64,000 nt of DNA. Origin: DATJLY01 sp035532935 (lineage in GTDB: Bacteria > Pseudomonadota > Alphaproteobacteria > ATCC43930 > CGMCC-115725). Below the pieces are notes generated by a model, which did no database searches, was not told where the DNA came from, and was given only the letters and a program-made list of their open reading frames with translations. This document shows, in pieces, positions 35,581 to 42,871 of this stretch. The stretch covers positions 48,566-112,565 of the forward strand of contig DATKQE010000013.1 of NCBI GenBank assembly GCA_035532935.1, written 5' to 3'. Position 1 is the stretch's first letter, and every line of letters starts with the position of its first letter. The position numbers and the translations under genes are program-made.

Positions 35581-35990
35581 TCACGCGCGCGTGGCGCCGT
35601 AATAGAGTGTGACCATGTGCTTGGCCTCGGCGAAGAACAGCCAGCGCTCGATCCCCACGCCGAGGGTCGCCAGTACCGCGGCCACCGCCGTCGCCGCACC
35701 GGGGCGCCGATCGATGTGGCGCCAGTAGAGGAACTTGAGCGCCGCGGCTACGACGATCGCGGCAGGAGCGAGACGCAGCGCCCCGGTGGCGGCCAGCCCG
35801 CACGCCGCCGCGAGCGCCGCCAGCCACAGCGCCCCCGTCATCGCTGCGAGCGCAAGGAAATTGGCTGGAACCCAGCGATTGTGCCAATGCGCGATGGGCC
35901 GCAGCGACCGATAGATATAGGCGGTGCACACCACCGTCGCTGCCGCCATCGCCGTAGTGGCGAGCGCGGCGACGATCCAGCCGCCGCCGG
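35581..35990 (-). pseudogene. soeC/dmsC membrane-anchor remnant (C-terminal part only)
   Basis: About 135 codons of the C-terminal part of a DmsC/SoeC-type quinol-binding membrane anchor: VVCTAYIYRSLRPIAHWHN, two hydrophobic helices and AEAKHMVTLYYGATRA at the end. Full anchors have about 300 residues and eight helices. The upstream half is absent; the frame is joined within about 10 bases to a molybdoprotein gene read in another frame. The first in-frame ATG (35949) lies after the junction and has no ribosome site. Probably not functional. Confidence 0.78.
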
Positions 35991-37151
35991 CCGTCCGATC
36001 ATGCGCGCGTGGTGGCGCCCGGCGGCATCGGTCCAGGGCTGTTCGACCACCACCGCCTCGTCGAACGCGGCATGCGCGAACTCGGCGGCGATGCGACGGA
36101 TCGTCGCGGCGTCGATGCCGGTCTCGGCCGCCACCGCATCGGGCGCATAGCTTTCATCGAGATAGCGTTCGGCGAGAAGCCGGAAGGACGGCACCGCGCG
36201 GCGCCCGTCGGCGAGGGTGGTCTCACCCTTGAGATCCGGCAGCGCCGCTGCATCCTGCGCCGGCACCGGACGGCCGCTCGCACGGTCGCGCACGAGCACG
36301 CGGCCTTGGCCGTCGCGCGCGAACAGGCCGTGATCGGCGGCACCAGGCGCGTCGATCACCAGCCACGGCGCATTGGTACAACGCACGAGGTAATCGGCAT
36401 CGACGCGGCCGGCGCGCAGCAGCTCGTGCACCAGCGCCAGCACGAATAGCCCGTCCGTGCCGGGACGGATGCCGAGCCATTCGTCGGCGATTGCCGAGTA
36501 GCCGGTGCGCACCGGATTGACCGAGACCATCTTGACGCCGCGCGCACGCAGCCGGCTGAGGCCGATCTTGAGCGGATTGGAATCATGGTCCTCGGCGACA
36601 CCGAACATCAGGAAATAGCGCGTCAGCTCCCAGTCGGGAGCGCCGAATTCCCAGAACGATCCGCCGATCGTGTAGAGCCCCGCAGCCGCCATATTGACCG
36701 AGCAGAAGCCGCCATGGGCGGCGTAGTTCGGCGTCCCGAACTGGCTCGCCCACCAGCTCGTCAGCGCCTGGGACTGGTCGCGTCCGGTGAAGAAGGCCAA
36801 TTTGCGCGGATCGTCGCGGCGAACGGCACCGAGCCATTCGGTCGCGGTCGCGAGCGCCTCGTCCCAGCTTATTTCGCGGAACTCGCCGCTGCCGCGTGGT
36901 CCCACGCGCATCAACGGCCGCGTCAGCCGCGCCGGCGAGTAATGCTGCATGATCGCGGCCGAACCCTTGGCGCACAACACGCCGCGGTTCACCGGATGAT
37001 CGCGATTGCCCTCGATATAGCGTACGGCGCCGTCCTTCAGATGCACCTTGATGCCGCACCGGCAGGCGCACATGTAGCAGGTCGTGTCCTTGACCTCGTC
37101 GTCAGGCGCGCGGACGGGAAAGGGCCGCGACCCGATATCGTGCGGTGTCAT
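35985..37151 (-). pseudogene. soeA-like molybdopterin oxidoreductase, truncated by internal deletion
   Basis: About 388 codons of the N-terminal part of a large molybdopterin enzyme closest to the sulfite dehydrogenase SoeA. The [4Fe-4S] cysteines 25, 28, 32 and 60 are intact (TTCYMCACRCGIKVH; GVLCAKGSAAIM), as are FFTGRDQSQALTS and YAAHGGFCSVNMAA. Homology stops at HHARMIGRP, where a full enzyme would continue for over 500 residues. The frame then runs by chance through the soeC remnant to a stop at 35838. The gene for the iron-sulfur subunit is missing. The ATG overlaps the bpt stop (ATGA). Confidence 0.82.
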
Positions 37152-37927
37152 CGGCCGATCCGCCGCCAGCCTCCTGGGCCTAATGCTTCGAGTGGGCGGA
37201 AGCGCGCCTTGTAGGCCATTTTCGGGCTCTCTGTGATAAGGTATCCGAGATAGACATAGGCCAGCGCGCTTTGCCGCGCCAGATCGATCAGCGCCAGCAC
37301 CAGCAGGCTGCCGAGACTGCGATTTCCGTCGTCCGGGTCGTAGAAGCTATAGACTGCCGACACCCCGTCATCGAGCAGGTCGACGAGGCAGGCGCCGGCC
37401 AGCGCCGCCTGCTCGCCGCGCAGCTCGACCAGCCGCGTCACCACCGGGCTGTCCTCGACCATGGCGCGGTAGTCGCCAAAGGTCATCGCCGCCATGTCGC
37501 TGTCGGCGTGGCGCGACCGCTGATAGCGCAGGAAGAGACGGAACTGCTCCACCGTCGCCGCCGGCGCGGCGAGCCGGGCCTCGAGATTCCGGTTGAGATT
37601 GCGGATGCGCCTCAGCGAGCGCGAGAGGTCGAAATCGGCGACTGGAATGCGCACCGGCAGGCACGCACTGCACGCGGCGCAGGCCGGGCGGTAGGCGAGA
37701 TTGTGGCTGCGGCGGAAACCCGCCCGCGACAGCGCGTTGTAGAACGACACGGCGTCGCCCCGGGCCATCTCAGTGACGAGCTTGCGCTCGACCCTGCCCG
37801 GCACGTAGGGGCAAGGAAGGGCGGCCGTGCGATAGAAATGCTGCGGCGGCGCCATGAACGGCCGCGCGCGTTCGGCGTCATGCACGGATGCCAGTCGCTG
37901 CGGCGGGCGGCCGTTTCCCTCCGGCAT
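37148..37927 (-). CDS. bpt: Aspartate/glutamate leucyltransferase (Bpt)
   Basis: A 259-residue aminoacyl-tRNA-protein transferase of the Ate/Bpt fold that adds leucine to N-terminal Asp or Glu, marking proteins for ClpS/ClpAP degradation. The cysteine knot Cys83, Cys86, Cys89 (CAACSACLPVRIP) and ITESPKMAYKARFRPLE near the end are typical. The ATG at 37927 is preceded by GAGGAGGAG. A later ATG (37855) would fit the usual family length better but has no ribosome site. It is followed at once by the broken soeA-like gene. Confidence 0.9.
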   Translation of the reverse strand: MPEGNGRPPQRLASVHDAERARPFMAPPQHFYRTAALPCPYVPGRVERKLVTEMARGDAVSFYNALSRAGFRRSHNLAYRPACAACSACLPVRIPVADFDLSRSLRRIRNLNRNLEARLAAPAATVEQFRLFLRYQRSRHADSDMAAMTFGDYRAMVEDSPVVTRLVELRGEQAALAGACLVDLLDDGVSAVYSFYDPDDGNRSLGSLLVLALIDLARQSALAYVYLGYLITESPKMAYKARFRPLEALGPGGWRRIGR

Positions 37928-37985
37928 TACTCCTCCTCGAGACCGTCGCCCGCGATTATGGCGAGGCACGGCCGGCAACGCCAGA

Positions 37986-38015
37986 GGGGATCGATCGAGT
38001 GGGGATCGATCGAGG
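37986..38015. repeat. 15-bp tandem duplication
   Basis: GGGGATCGATCGAG occurs twice in tandem (37986-37999 and 38001-38014) with a 15-base period in the short gap between bpt and motB. It also contains overlapping GATCGATC palindromes. It looks like a small replication-slippage duplication; I see no regulatory role. Confidence 0.6.
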
Positions 38016-38042
38016 CGCCGCGACGGCCGCTGCGCGGCGCTG

Positions 38043-39005
38043 CTATTTCTGGGAGAGCCGCGTCAGCGACGCCGGTTTCGCCTCGCGCAGCAATACGATG
38101 CTGATGCGACGGTTGCGCGGCGAGGCGGGATCGTTCGGGACCAGCGGCTCGCGGTCGGCGAGACCGACGATGCGGGTGATGCGTGAGGATGGAACCCCGT
38201 CGGCGATGAATTCGCGCCGGCAGGCGTTGGCGCGATCGGTCGACAGCTCCCAATTGGTATATGCTCCGCCCATCGAGTAGGGCGTCGAGTCAGTGTGGCC
38301 GCTGATGGCGATCTTGTTCGGCAGCCGCTGCACCACTTGGGCCACGAGCGCCATCAGCTTCTTCGCCGGATCGAGCATCTCGGCCGATCCCCGCGGGAAC
38401 ATCGGCTGTTTGTCCTGATCGACGAGTTGGATGCGCAACCCTTCGGGGGTGTCGTCGATGAGGAGATTGTTGGCGAGCTTGGCAAGCGTGGGCACATCCT
38501 TGATCGCGTCCTTGAGCGCCTTTGCCGCGGCCTCGAAGCGCTGCTCCTCGCGCCGGGCGAATTGGCGCTCGAGCGCCTTCTGGTCGATCGGCTTGGCCGC
38601 ACTGCCCTGGCTCGATCCGGCTTGACCGTCCTTGTTGCGATCGGTCGCCGCGCCGCCGCTGTCATTGTCGTCGTCGTCGCTCGTATCGGGCGCCGCCATT
38701 TGGGCTTCCTCGACATCGGGTCGCGACATTGGCATGGCCTGCGCGCCCGGGCTGCCGATGGTGAGGCCGCCGAGCACGCCGCCGGCGCCGCTCTCCGATT
38801 TTGACGAGATGGTCGGCTCGAAATAGTCGGCGATGCCGCGCTTCTGCACGTCGGTCGTGACATTGAGCAGCCACAACAGCAGGAAGAACGACATCATCGC
38901 GGTCACGAAATCCGCGTAGGCGACTTTCCAGGCACCGCCGTGATGGCCGCCGTGGCCCTTGGCCTTGACCTTCTTGATGATGACGACGCCGTCGCGCTTG
39001 GCCAT
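38043..39005 (-). CDS. motB: Flagellar motor stator protein MotB
   Basis: A 320-residue stator subunit. The single membrane helix contains the proton-binding Asp32 (WKVAYADFVTAMMSFFLLLW). A long Asp/Ser-rich linker (about 90-140, with DDDDND) leads to a C-terminal OmpA-like peptidoglycan-binding domain: ISGHTDSTPYSMGG and NRRISIVLLRE. The N-terminus is rich in glycine and histidine (KGHGGHHGG). It starts three bases after the motA stop. No other flagellar genes lie in the window, so the stator pair is encoded away from the main flagellar cluster. Confidence 0.95.
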   Translation of the reverse strand: MAKRDGVVIIKKVKAKGHGGHHGGAWKVAYADFVTAMMSFFLLLWLLNVTTDVQKRGIADYFEPTISSKSESGAGGVLGGLTIGSPGAQAMPMSRPDVEEAQMAAPDTSDDDDNDSGGAATDRNKDGQAGSSQGSAAKPIDQKALERQFARREEQRFEAAAKALKDAIKDVPTLAKLANNLLIDDTPEGLRIQLVDQDKQPMFPRGSAEMLDPAKKLMALVAQVVQRLPNKIAISGHTDSTPYSMGGAYTNWELSTDRANACRREFIADGVPSSRITRIVGLADREPLVPNDPASPRNRRISIVLLREAKPASLTRLSQK

Positions 39006-39008
39006 GGC

Positions 39009-39872
39009 TCAAGCCGCCAACGGGAGGTTCTGGACCGCCTCCTCGACCTCGTAGAAAGTTGGGCGCATGTCGGTACTGAGCGCCTTGCGCGCGAACTCGA
39101 CGGCAACCGACGGCGCATAGCCCTGCATGTAGGCGAGAATGCCCGCCTTGATGCAGAGGAAATAGCGCGCCTCGGCCTCGCCGCGCGCGCCGATGGCGTT
39201 GGCGATTGGCGCGACGAAGCCGTAGGACAGCAGCACGCCCATGAAGGTGCCGACCAGTGCGCCGCCGATGAGGTGGCCCAGCACGGCGGGCGGCTCGGTG
39301 ATCGACCCCATGGTGTGGATGACGCCGAGCACCGCGGCGACGATCCCGAGCGCCGGCAAGGCGTCGGCGGTGGACTGCACCGCCGTTACGATGGCGTGGT
39401 GCTCGGCCTGGGTGGTCTCGATGTCCTCGTCCATCAGCGTTTCCATCTCGTGATGGTTGTCGGTGCCGAGGGTGAGGAGACGGAGATAGTCGCACACGAA
39501 GGTGACCGCGTGATGGTCGGCGTAGAAGCGGGGAAAACGCTGGAACAGCGAACTCTCCTCGGGCTTCTCGACATGCTGTTCGAGGGCGAGCGGACCCTTG
39601 GTCTTGGCGAGCTTGAACACCGAGTAGAGCAGGCTCAGCAGCTCGAGAAACCCTTCCTTGTCGTATTTTTCGGCCTTGATCAGTCCGGGGATGGCCTTGG
39701 CCGTGGCGCTCACCACCGGCTTGCGGTTCGAGGTGATGAAGCCGCCGATCGCCGCGCCGACGATGATCAGGACTTCGAACGGCTGGATGAGCACCGCGAG
39801 ATTTCCGCCATTGGCGAGGTATCCGCCGAGGACGCTCGCCAGGACGATCGCCGAGCCGATGAGGACGAACAT
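39009..39872 (-). CDS. motA: Flagellar motor stator protein MotA
   Basis: A 287-residue four-helix membrane protein that surrounds MotB in the proton-driven stator. The first helices (MFVLIGSAIVLASVLGGYLA and the VLIIVGAAIGGFITSN stretch), the large cytoplasmic loop with HVEKPEESSLFQRFP, and the last two helices (PALGIVAAVLGVIHTMG; ALVGTFMGVLLSYGFVAPI) match the family. It lies directly upstream of motB. The region before it carries AT-rich TTAACC-type sequence that may hold the promoter, then a pseudogene remnant. Confidence 0.95.
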   Translation of the reverse strand: MFVLIGSAIVLASVLGGYLANGGNLAVLIQPFEVLIIVGAAIGGFITSNRKPVVSATAKAIPGLIKAEKYDKEGFLELLSLLYSVFKLAKTKGPLALEQHVEKPEESSLFQRFPRFYADHHAVTFVCDYLRLLTLGTDNHHEMETLMDEDIETTQAEHHAIVTAVQSTADALPALGIVAAVLGVIHTMGSITEPPAVLGHLIGGALVGTFMGVLLSYGFVAPIANAIGARGEAEARYFLCIKAGILAYMQGYAPSVAVEFARKALSTDMRPTFYEVEEAVQNLPLAA

Positions 39873-39951
39873 GGGACCGCGCGTTCTGCTTGAGTGCCGC
39901 AGAGTGCGCGACCGAGGTTAAGGTTCCCTTTCCGTTTACGGTTAACGCGGC

Positions 39952-40345
39952 TCAAGCCAGCGCCGGATCGAGGTCGGCGACGAGATCGGCTTCGTCCTCG
40001 ATCCCGACCGACAACCCCACCGGCGTGTCGCCGATGCCCATGAGCGCGCGGCGCTCGGCCGGCGGCGAGGCACGCGTCAGATCGCCGGATGTCCGAACAG
40101 GCTCTCCACCCCGCCGAGGCTCTCGGCGAGGGCGAAGATTTCCACCCGTTCGAGAAAGCGCCGCGCGCCCGCGAGCCCGCCCTTGAGTTCGACCGTCACC
40201 ATGCCGCCGAAGCCCTTCACCTGCCGCCGCGCAAGCGCGTGCCGGGGGTGGCTCGGCAGCCCCGGATAATGGACCCGGCCCACCCGCGCTCGAACAGGTC
40301 GAGCACGGTCGCCGCGCGTGGCGACGCCGCGGGGGTTGCGTCCCG
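39952..40345 (-). pseudogene. Remnant of a Cys/Met-metabolism PLP enzyme (cystathionine gamma-synthase/lyase type)
   Basis: Three short blocks on one strand and in three frames align end to end with the C-terminus of a MetB/MetC/MetZ-type enzyme. They are ATVLDLFER; RVGRVHYPGLPSHPRHALAR with VKGFGGMVTVELKGG and FALAESLGGVESLFGHPAI; and ERRALMGIGDTPVGLSVGIE to a stop at 39952. A missing base after GHPAI (about 40077) and a small loss near 40285 explain both frame changes. The N-terminal two thirds, with the PLP lysine, is absent. This is a dead gene. Confidence 0.8.
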
Positions 40346-40352
40346 CCATCAT

Positions 40353-41030
40353 CTAGCCGAGACAGCCGGCGAGGAAAGCGCTGATGAGGGGGCGTGCCTG
40401 GCGCGCGGCTGCCTGGTTCTCAGGGGCGTCGTTGTGCAGGAACCCGTGTCCCGCCGTTGGATAATACTGCACCGCCGTGGGAGCGTCGCGCCGCTGCAGG
40501 TTCTGCTGCAGGCGGTGGAAGGTCTCGTTGCTGGTGATGTGGTCGCGGCCGGGATAGACGAGCTGCACCGGGCAGGCGATGGCGGCGGCGCGCGCCACGG
40601 CGTCCTCGTCCTGGCTCGGCTGATTGGGCGCGTGGATCGACGGATAGATCGCCGCGCAGGCGGCGAGGCGGCGGTCCTGCGCCGCCAGCATGAACACATA
40701 GCGGCCGCCGAGGCAGAACCCCATCGTCCCCACCGTGGTGACGTGCAATTCGCCAGCCAGGAAATCGACGCATTTGGTCATGGCGGCCAGCGCGGGCGCG
40801 TCGCGCAGCCGGCCAGCGGCCTTGATCGCCGCGTTATAGTCGCCGGGCAGGTCCTCACCGGGATAGATGTCCCAGACGAGCGCGGTGATGCCGTGCTCGG
40901 CGAGCGTCGACGCCCAGTCGCGTACGAAAGGATTGACGCCGAAAATGGTCGGCAGCAGCACCACGCCGGCGCGCTGCGTCTTGGCACGCACGAGATAGCC
41001 GGCTGCGCCGTCGAAAGTGATGGTTGTCAT
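40353..41030 (-). CDS. Dienelactone hydrolase family protein
   Basis: A 225-residue alpha/beta hydrolase. The nucleophile is the cysteine in MGFCLGGRYVF, the acid is likely in YPGRDHITS, and the histidine is in TAGHGFLHND. Such enzymes open dienelactones in chloroaromatic degradation, but many relatives hydrolyse other esters or thioesters. No chlorocatechol genes are nearby, so the substrate is open. It starts just upstream of a degraded PLP-enzyme remnant and about 170 bases after the FAH-family gene, on the same strand. Confidence 0.88.
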   Translation of the reverse strand: MTTITFDGAAGYLVRAKTQRAGVVLLPTIFGVNPFVRDWASTLAEHGITALVWDIYPGEDLPGDYNAAIKAAGRLRDAPALAAMTKCVDFLAGELHVTTVGTMGFCLGGRYVFMLAAQDRRLAACAAIYPSIHAPNQPSQDEDAVARAAAIACPVQLVYPGRDHITSNETFHRLQQNLQRRDAPTAVQYYPTAGHGFLHNDAPENQAAARQARPLISAFLAGCLG

Positions 41031-41157
41031 GGTCGCTCCCGGGCAAGAGGGCGGTCCGGGAAGGCTAAGCGAAGGCCTGTCGGGAATCCAGGGCGGCCTG
41101 GCGCGGGGTCGGACGATCCGCCCCGGTGATGCCGCATCGCAATGAACAGGCGCGACC

Positions 41158-41188
41158 CGTTCGCCTCCCGCGAGCGGGGAGGCGAACG
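41158..41188 (-). terminator. Stem-loop after the FAH-family gene
   Basis: A perfect 12-bp stem (CGTTCGCCTCCC with GGGAGGCGAACG) around a seven-base loop begins 13 bases after the stop codon at 41202. There is no run of U on either side, so it may only protect the 3' end or act with Rho. Confidence 0.5.
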
Positions 41189-41201
41189 GAAGCGAGTGCG
41201 C

Positions 41202-42137
41202 TCAGCGCGCGGGTGCGTATTTGCCGGTGAGTTGCGGCGTGTGGGCGCCTTCGAGGCCCTTGTTCTTGTGCTCGAGCCTTGTATCGCGCGACCAGGTGCG
41301 CTTCAGATCGTCGCGCACCTTGAAGCGCAGCTTGCCGACCTTCTCGATCTCGAGTTCGACCTGGTCGCCGTCCTGGAAGGCGTTGAGGCCGCGGTGGTTG
41401 GTGCCGGTCGCCAGCACGTCGCCCGGTTCCAAGGCATGGATCGAGGTCATCCACTCGATGCAGCGCGGGATCTTGTGCGCCATGTCGTCGGTGTTGAAGT
41501 TCTGCATCACCTTGCCGTTGTTGGTCAGGCGGATCTGCAGATGGCCCGGGTCGGGGATCTCATCGGCAGTGACAATCCACGGGCCGATCGGCGCGAAGGT
41601 GTCGCGCGACTTCATCTGATAGAAGGTGTTGCCGGCCGGCGGCAACCCGCGCGCCGAGCCGTCGATGAAGCAGGTATAGCCGAAGACATAGCTCATGGCG
41701 TCGGCGGCGCGGACATTCGAGGCGCGCTTGCCGATGATGAGCGCGAGTTCCGCCTCGCCCTCGAACACCGAGGCCGGAACGTCCGGCAGCACCATGGTGT
41801 CGCCCTCGCCGATCACGGCGGAGGGGGATTTATGAAAGGCGTTGATCGGCGCCGGCTCCTTGAGCGTGCCGTCTTCCATGTAGTTCACCGCCATGCATTC
41901 GATATTGGTCGGCTTGGGCACGGGCGGACGGATGCGCACGCGCGCGACGGGAACGCCTTGGCTGCGCGCCGCCTCGTCCTCGAGACGCTTGCGGTAATCG
42001 GAAAACCGCTCGATCAGGCCGCTCATGAGATTGCCCGGGCCGGTATGCGGGATGTCCCGCACCAGCGCCGATACATCGACCACGACGTCGCCCTTGTACA
42101 CGCCCAGCTTGAAATCATCGAAGAAACCCAACTTCAT
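41202..42137 (-). CDS. Fumarylacetoacetate hydrolase family protein
   Basis: A 311-residue metal-dependent enzyme of the FAH superfamily. The metal-binding acidic residues are in VFEGEAELALIIGKR and FIDGSARG, and the C-terminal block is LATGTNHRGLNAFQDGD. Members cleave carbon-carbon bonds in acylpyruvates, decarboxylate oxaloacetate or hydrate 2-oxo acids. This two-domain length with the N-terminal MKLGFFDDFKLGVYKGD resembles the acylpyruvase/gentisate side of the family. Its substrate is unknown. A strong stem-loop follows its stop. Confidence 0.88.
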   Translation of the reverse strand: MKLGFFDDFKLGVYKGDVVVDVSALVRDIPHTGPGNLMSGLIERFSDYRKRLEDEAARSQGVPVARVRIRPPVPKPTNIECMAVNYMEDGTLKEPAPINAFHKSPSAVIGEGDTMVLPDVPASVFEGEAELALIIGKRASNVRAADAMSYVFGYTCFIDGSARGLPPAGNTFYQMKSRDTFAPIGPWIVTADEIPDPGHLQIRLTNNGKVMQNFNTDDMAHKIPRCIEWMTSIHALEPGDVLATGTNHRGLNAFQDGDQVELEIEKVGKLRFKVRDDLKRTWSRDTRLEHKNKGLEGAHTPQLTGKYAPAR

Positions 42138-42420
42138 GATGCGCCCCCCTGGATCGCGTCACCCTCGATCGCCGCTGCGTGCGGGAACGGAGAATGGCAT
42201 GGTCCGCATTGACGCTCGAATCCGGCCCCGTTTCAAGACCGCTGTTGAGCGGGCTTCTGCCAGCGGCGCGCGCCGTGGATCGGCATGTCGGATCGAGCCA
42301 TGCCGGCGGGTGTGGCTCCCGCCCGCCGGCGACATGAAGAAATTTTAATGCTTGCGAAGTCGCTGCGGCCGCGGCCGCTGCCTATCTAAATCACGATGGA
42401 TCGGAATGCAGGAGCGTGCC

Positions 42421-42855
42421 ATGCGGATCGCCGAGATACTTCATCGCAAGGGTAGCGGTATCGCCAAGATCCGGACGGTCGATTCCGTGGATGCGGCGGT
42501 CCAGAAGCTGGCCGAGGAACGCATCGGCGCGCTCGTCGTCACCGACCGGTGGGGCGCGCTCGCGGGAATGTTCAGCGAGCGCGACGTCATTCGCGGGCTC
42601 GCGCGCCACGGGGCAGAGGCGCTGCCATTGGAGGTGCACGAGCTGATGACGCCGGATGTCACCACCTGCGCCCCCGACGACCGCGTCGACGCCGTGATGG
42701 CGGTCATGACCGCGCATCGCGTGCGCCACCTGCCGGTCATGGAGAACGAGCGGCTCCTGGGCATCGTTTCGATGGGCGACCTCGTCAAGCAGCGGCTCAT
42801 CGACAAGGAACAGGAAGCGAACGTGCTCCTCGACATCGCCCGCGCGCATGTCTGA
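42421..42855 (+). CDS. CBS-domain pair protein
   Basis: A 144-residue protein made of two CBS motifs: RIGALVVTDRWGALAGMFSE with RDVIRGL, and VRHLPVMENERLLGIVSMG with DLVKQRL. CBS pairs bind adenosine nucleotides and act as energy or redox sensors on partner proteins. There is no fused output domain and no adjacent candidate partner. The ATG follows CAGGAGC. The 283-base gap upstream holds only promoters for this gene and the divergent FAH-family gene, plus a GCGGCCGC-rich patch; I see no other gene in it. Confidence 0.9.
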   Translation: MRIAEILHRKGSGIAKIRTVDSVDAAVQKLAEERIGALVVTDRWGALAGMFSERDVIRGLARHGAEALPLEVHELMTPDVTTCAPDDRVDAVMAVMTAHRVRHLPVMENERLLGIVSMGDLVKQRLIDKEQEANVLLDIARAHV

Positions 42856-42871
42856 CAGCGGCGCCAGCCGC

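Noticed and set aside
35838..35984. C-terminal tail of the soeA-like frame after the junction
   Set aside because: It is the soeC remnant read in the wrong frame; the residues are Arg/Ser/Pro-rich and match nothing in molybdoproteins.
42368..42385. GCGGCCGC-rich patch before the CBS gene as a regulatory palindrome
   Set aside because: Short overlapping palindromes are expected by chance in DNA this GC-rich, and it has no clear relation to a promoter.
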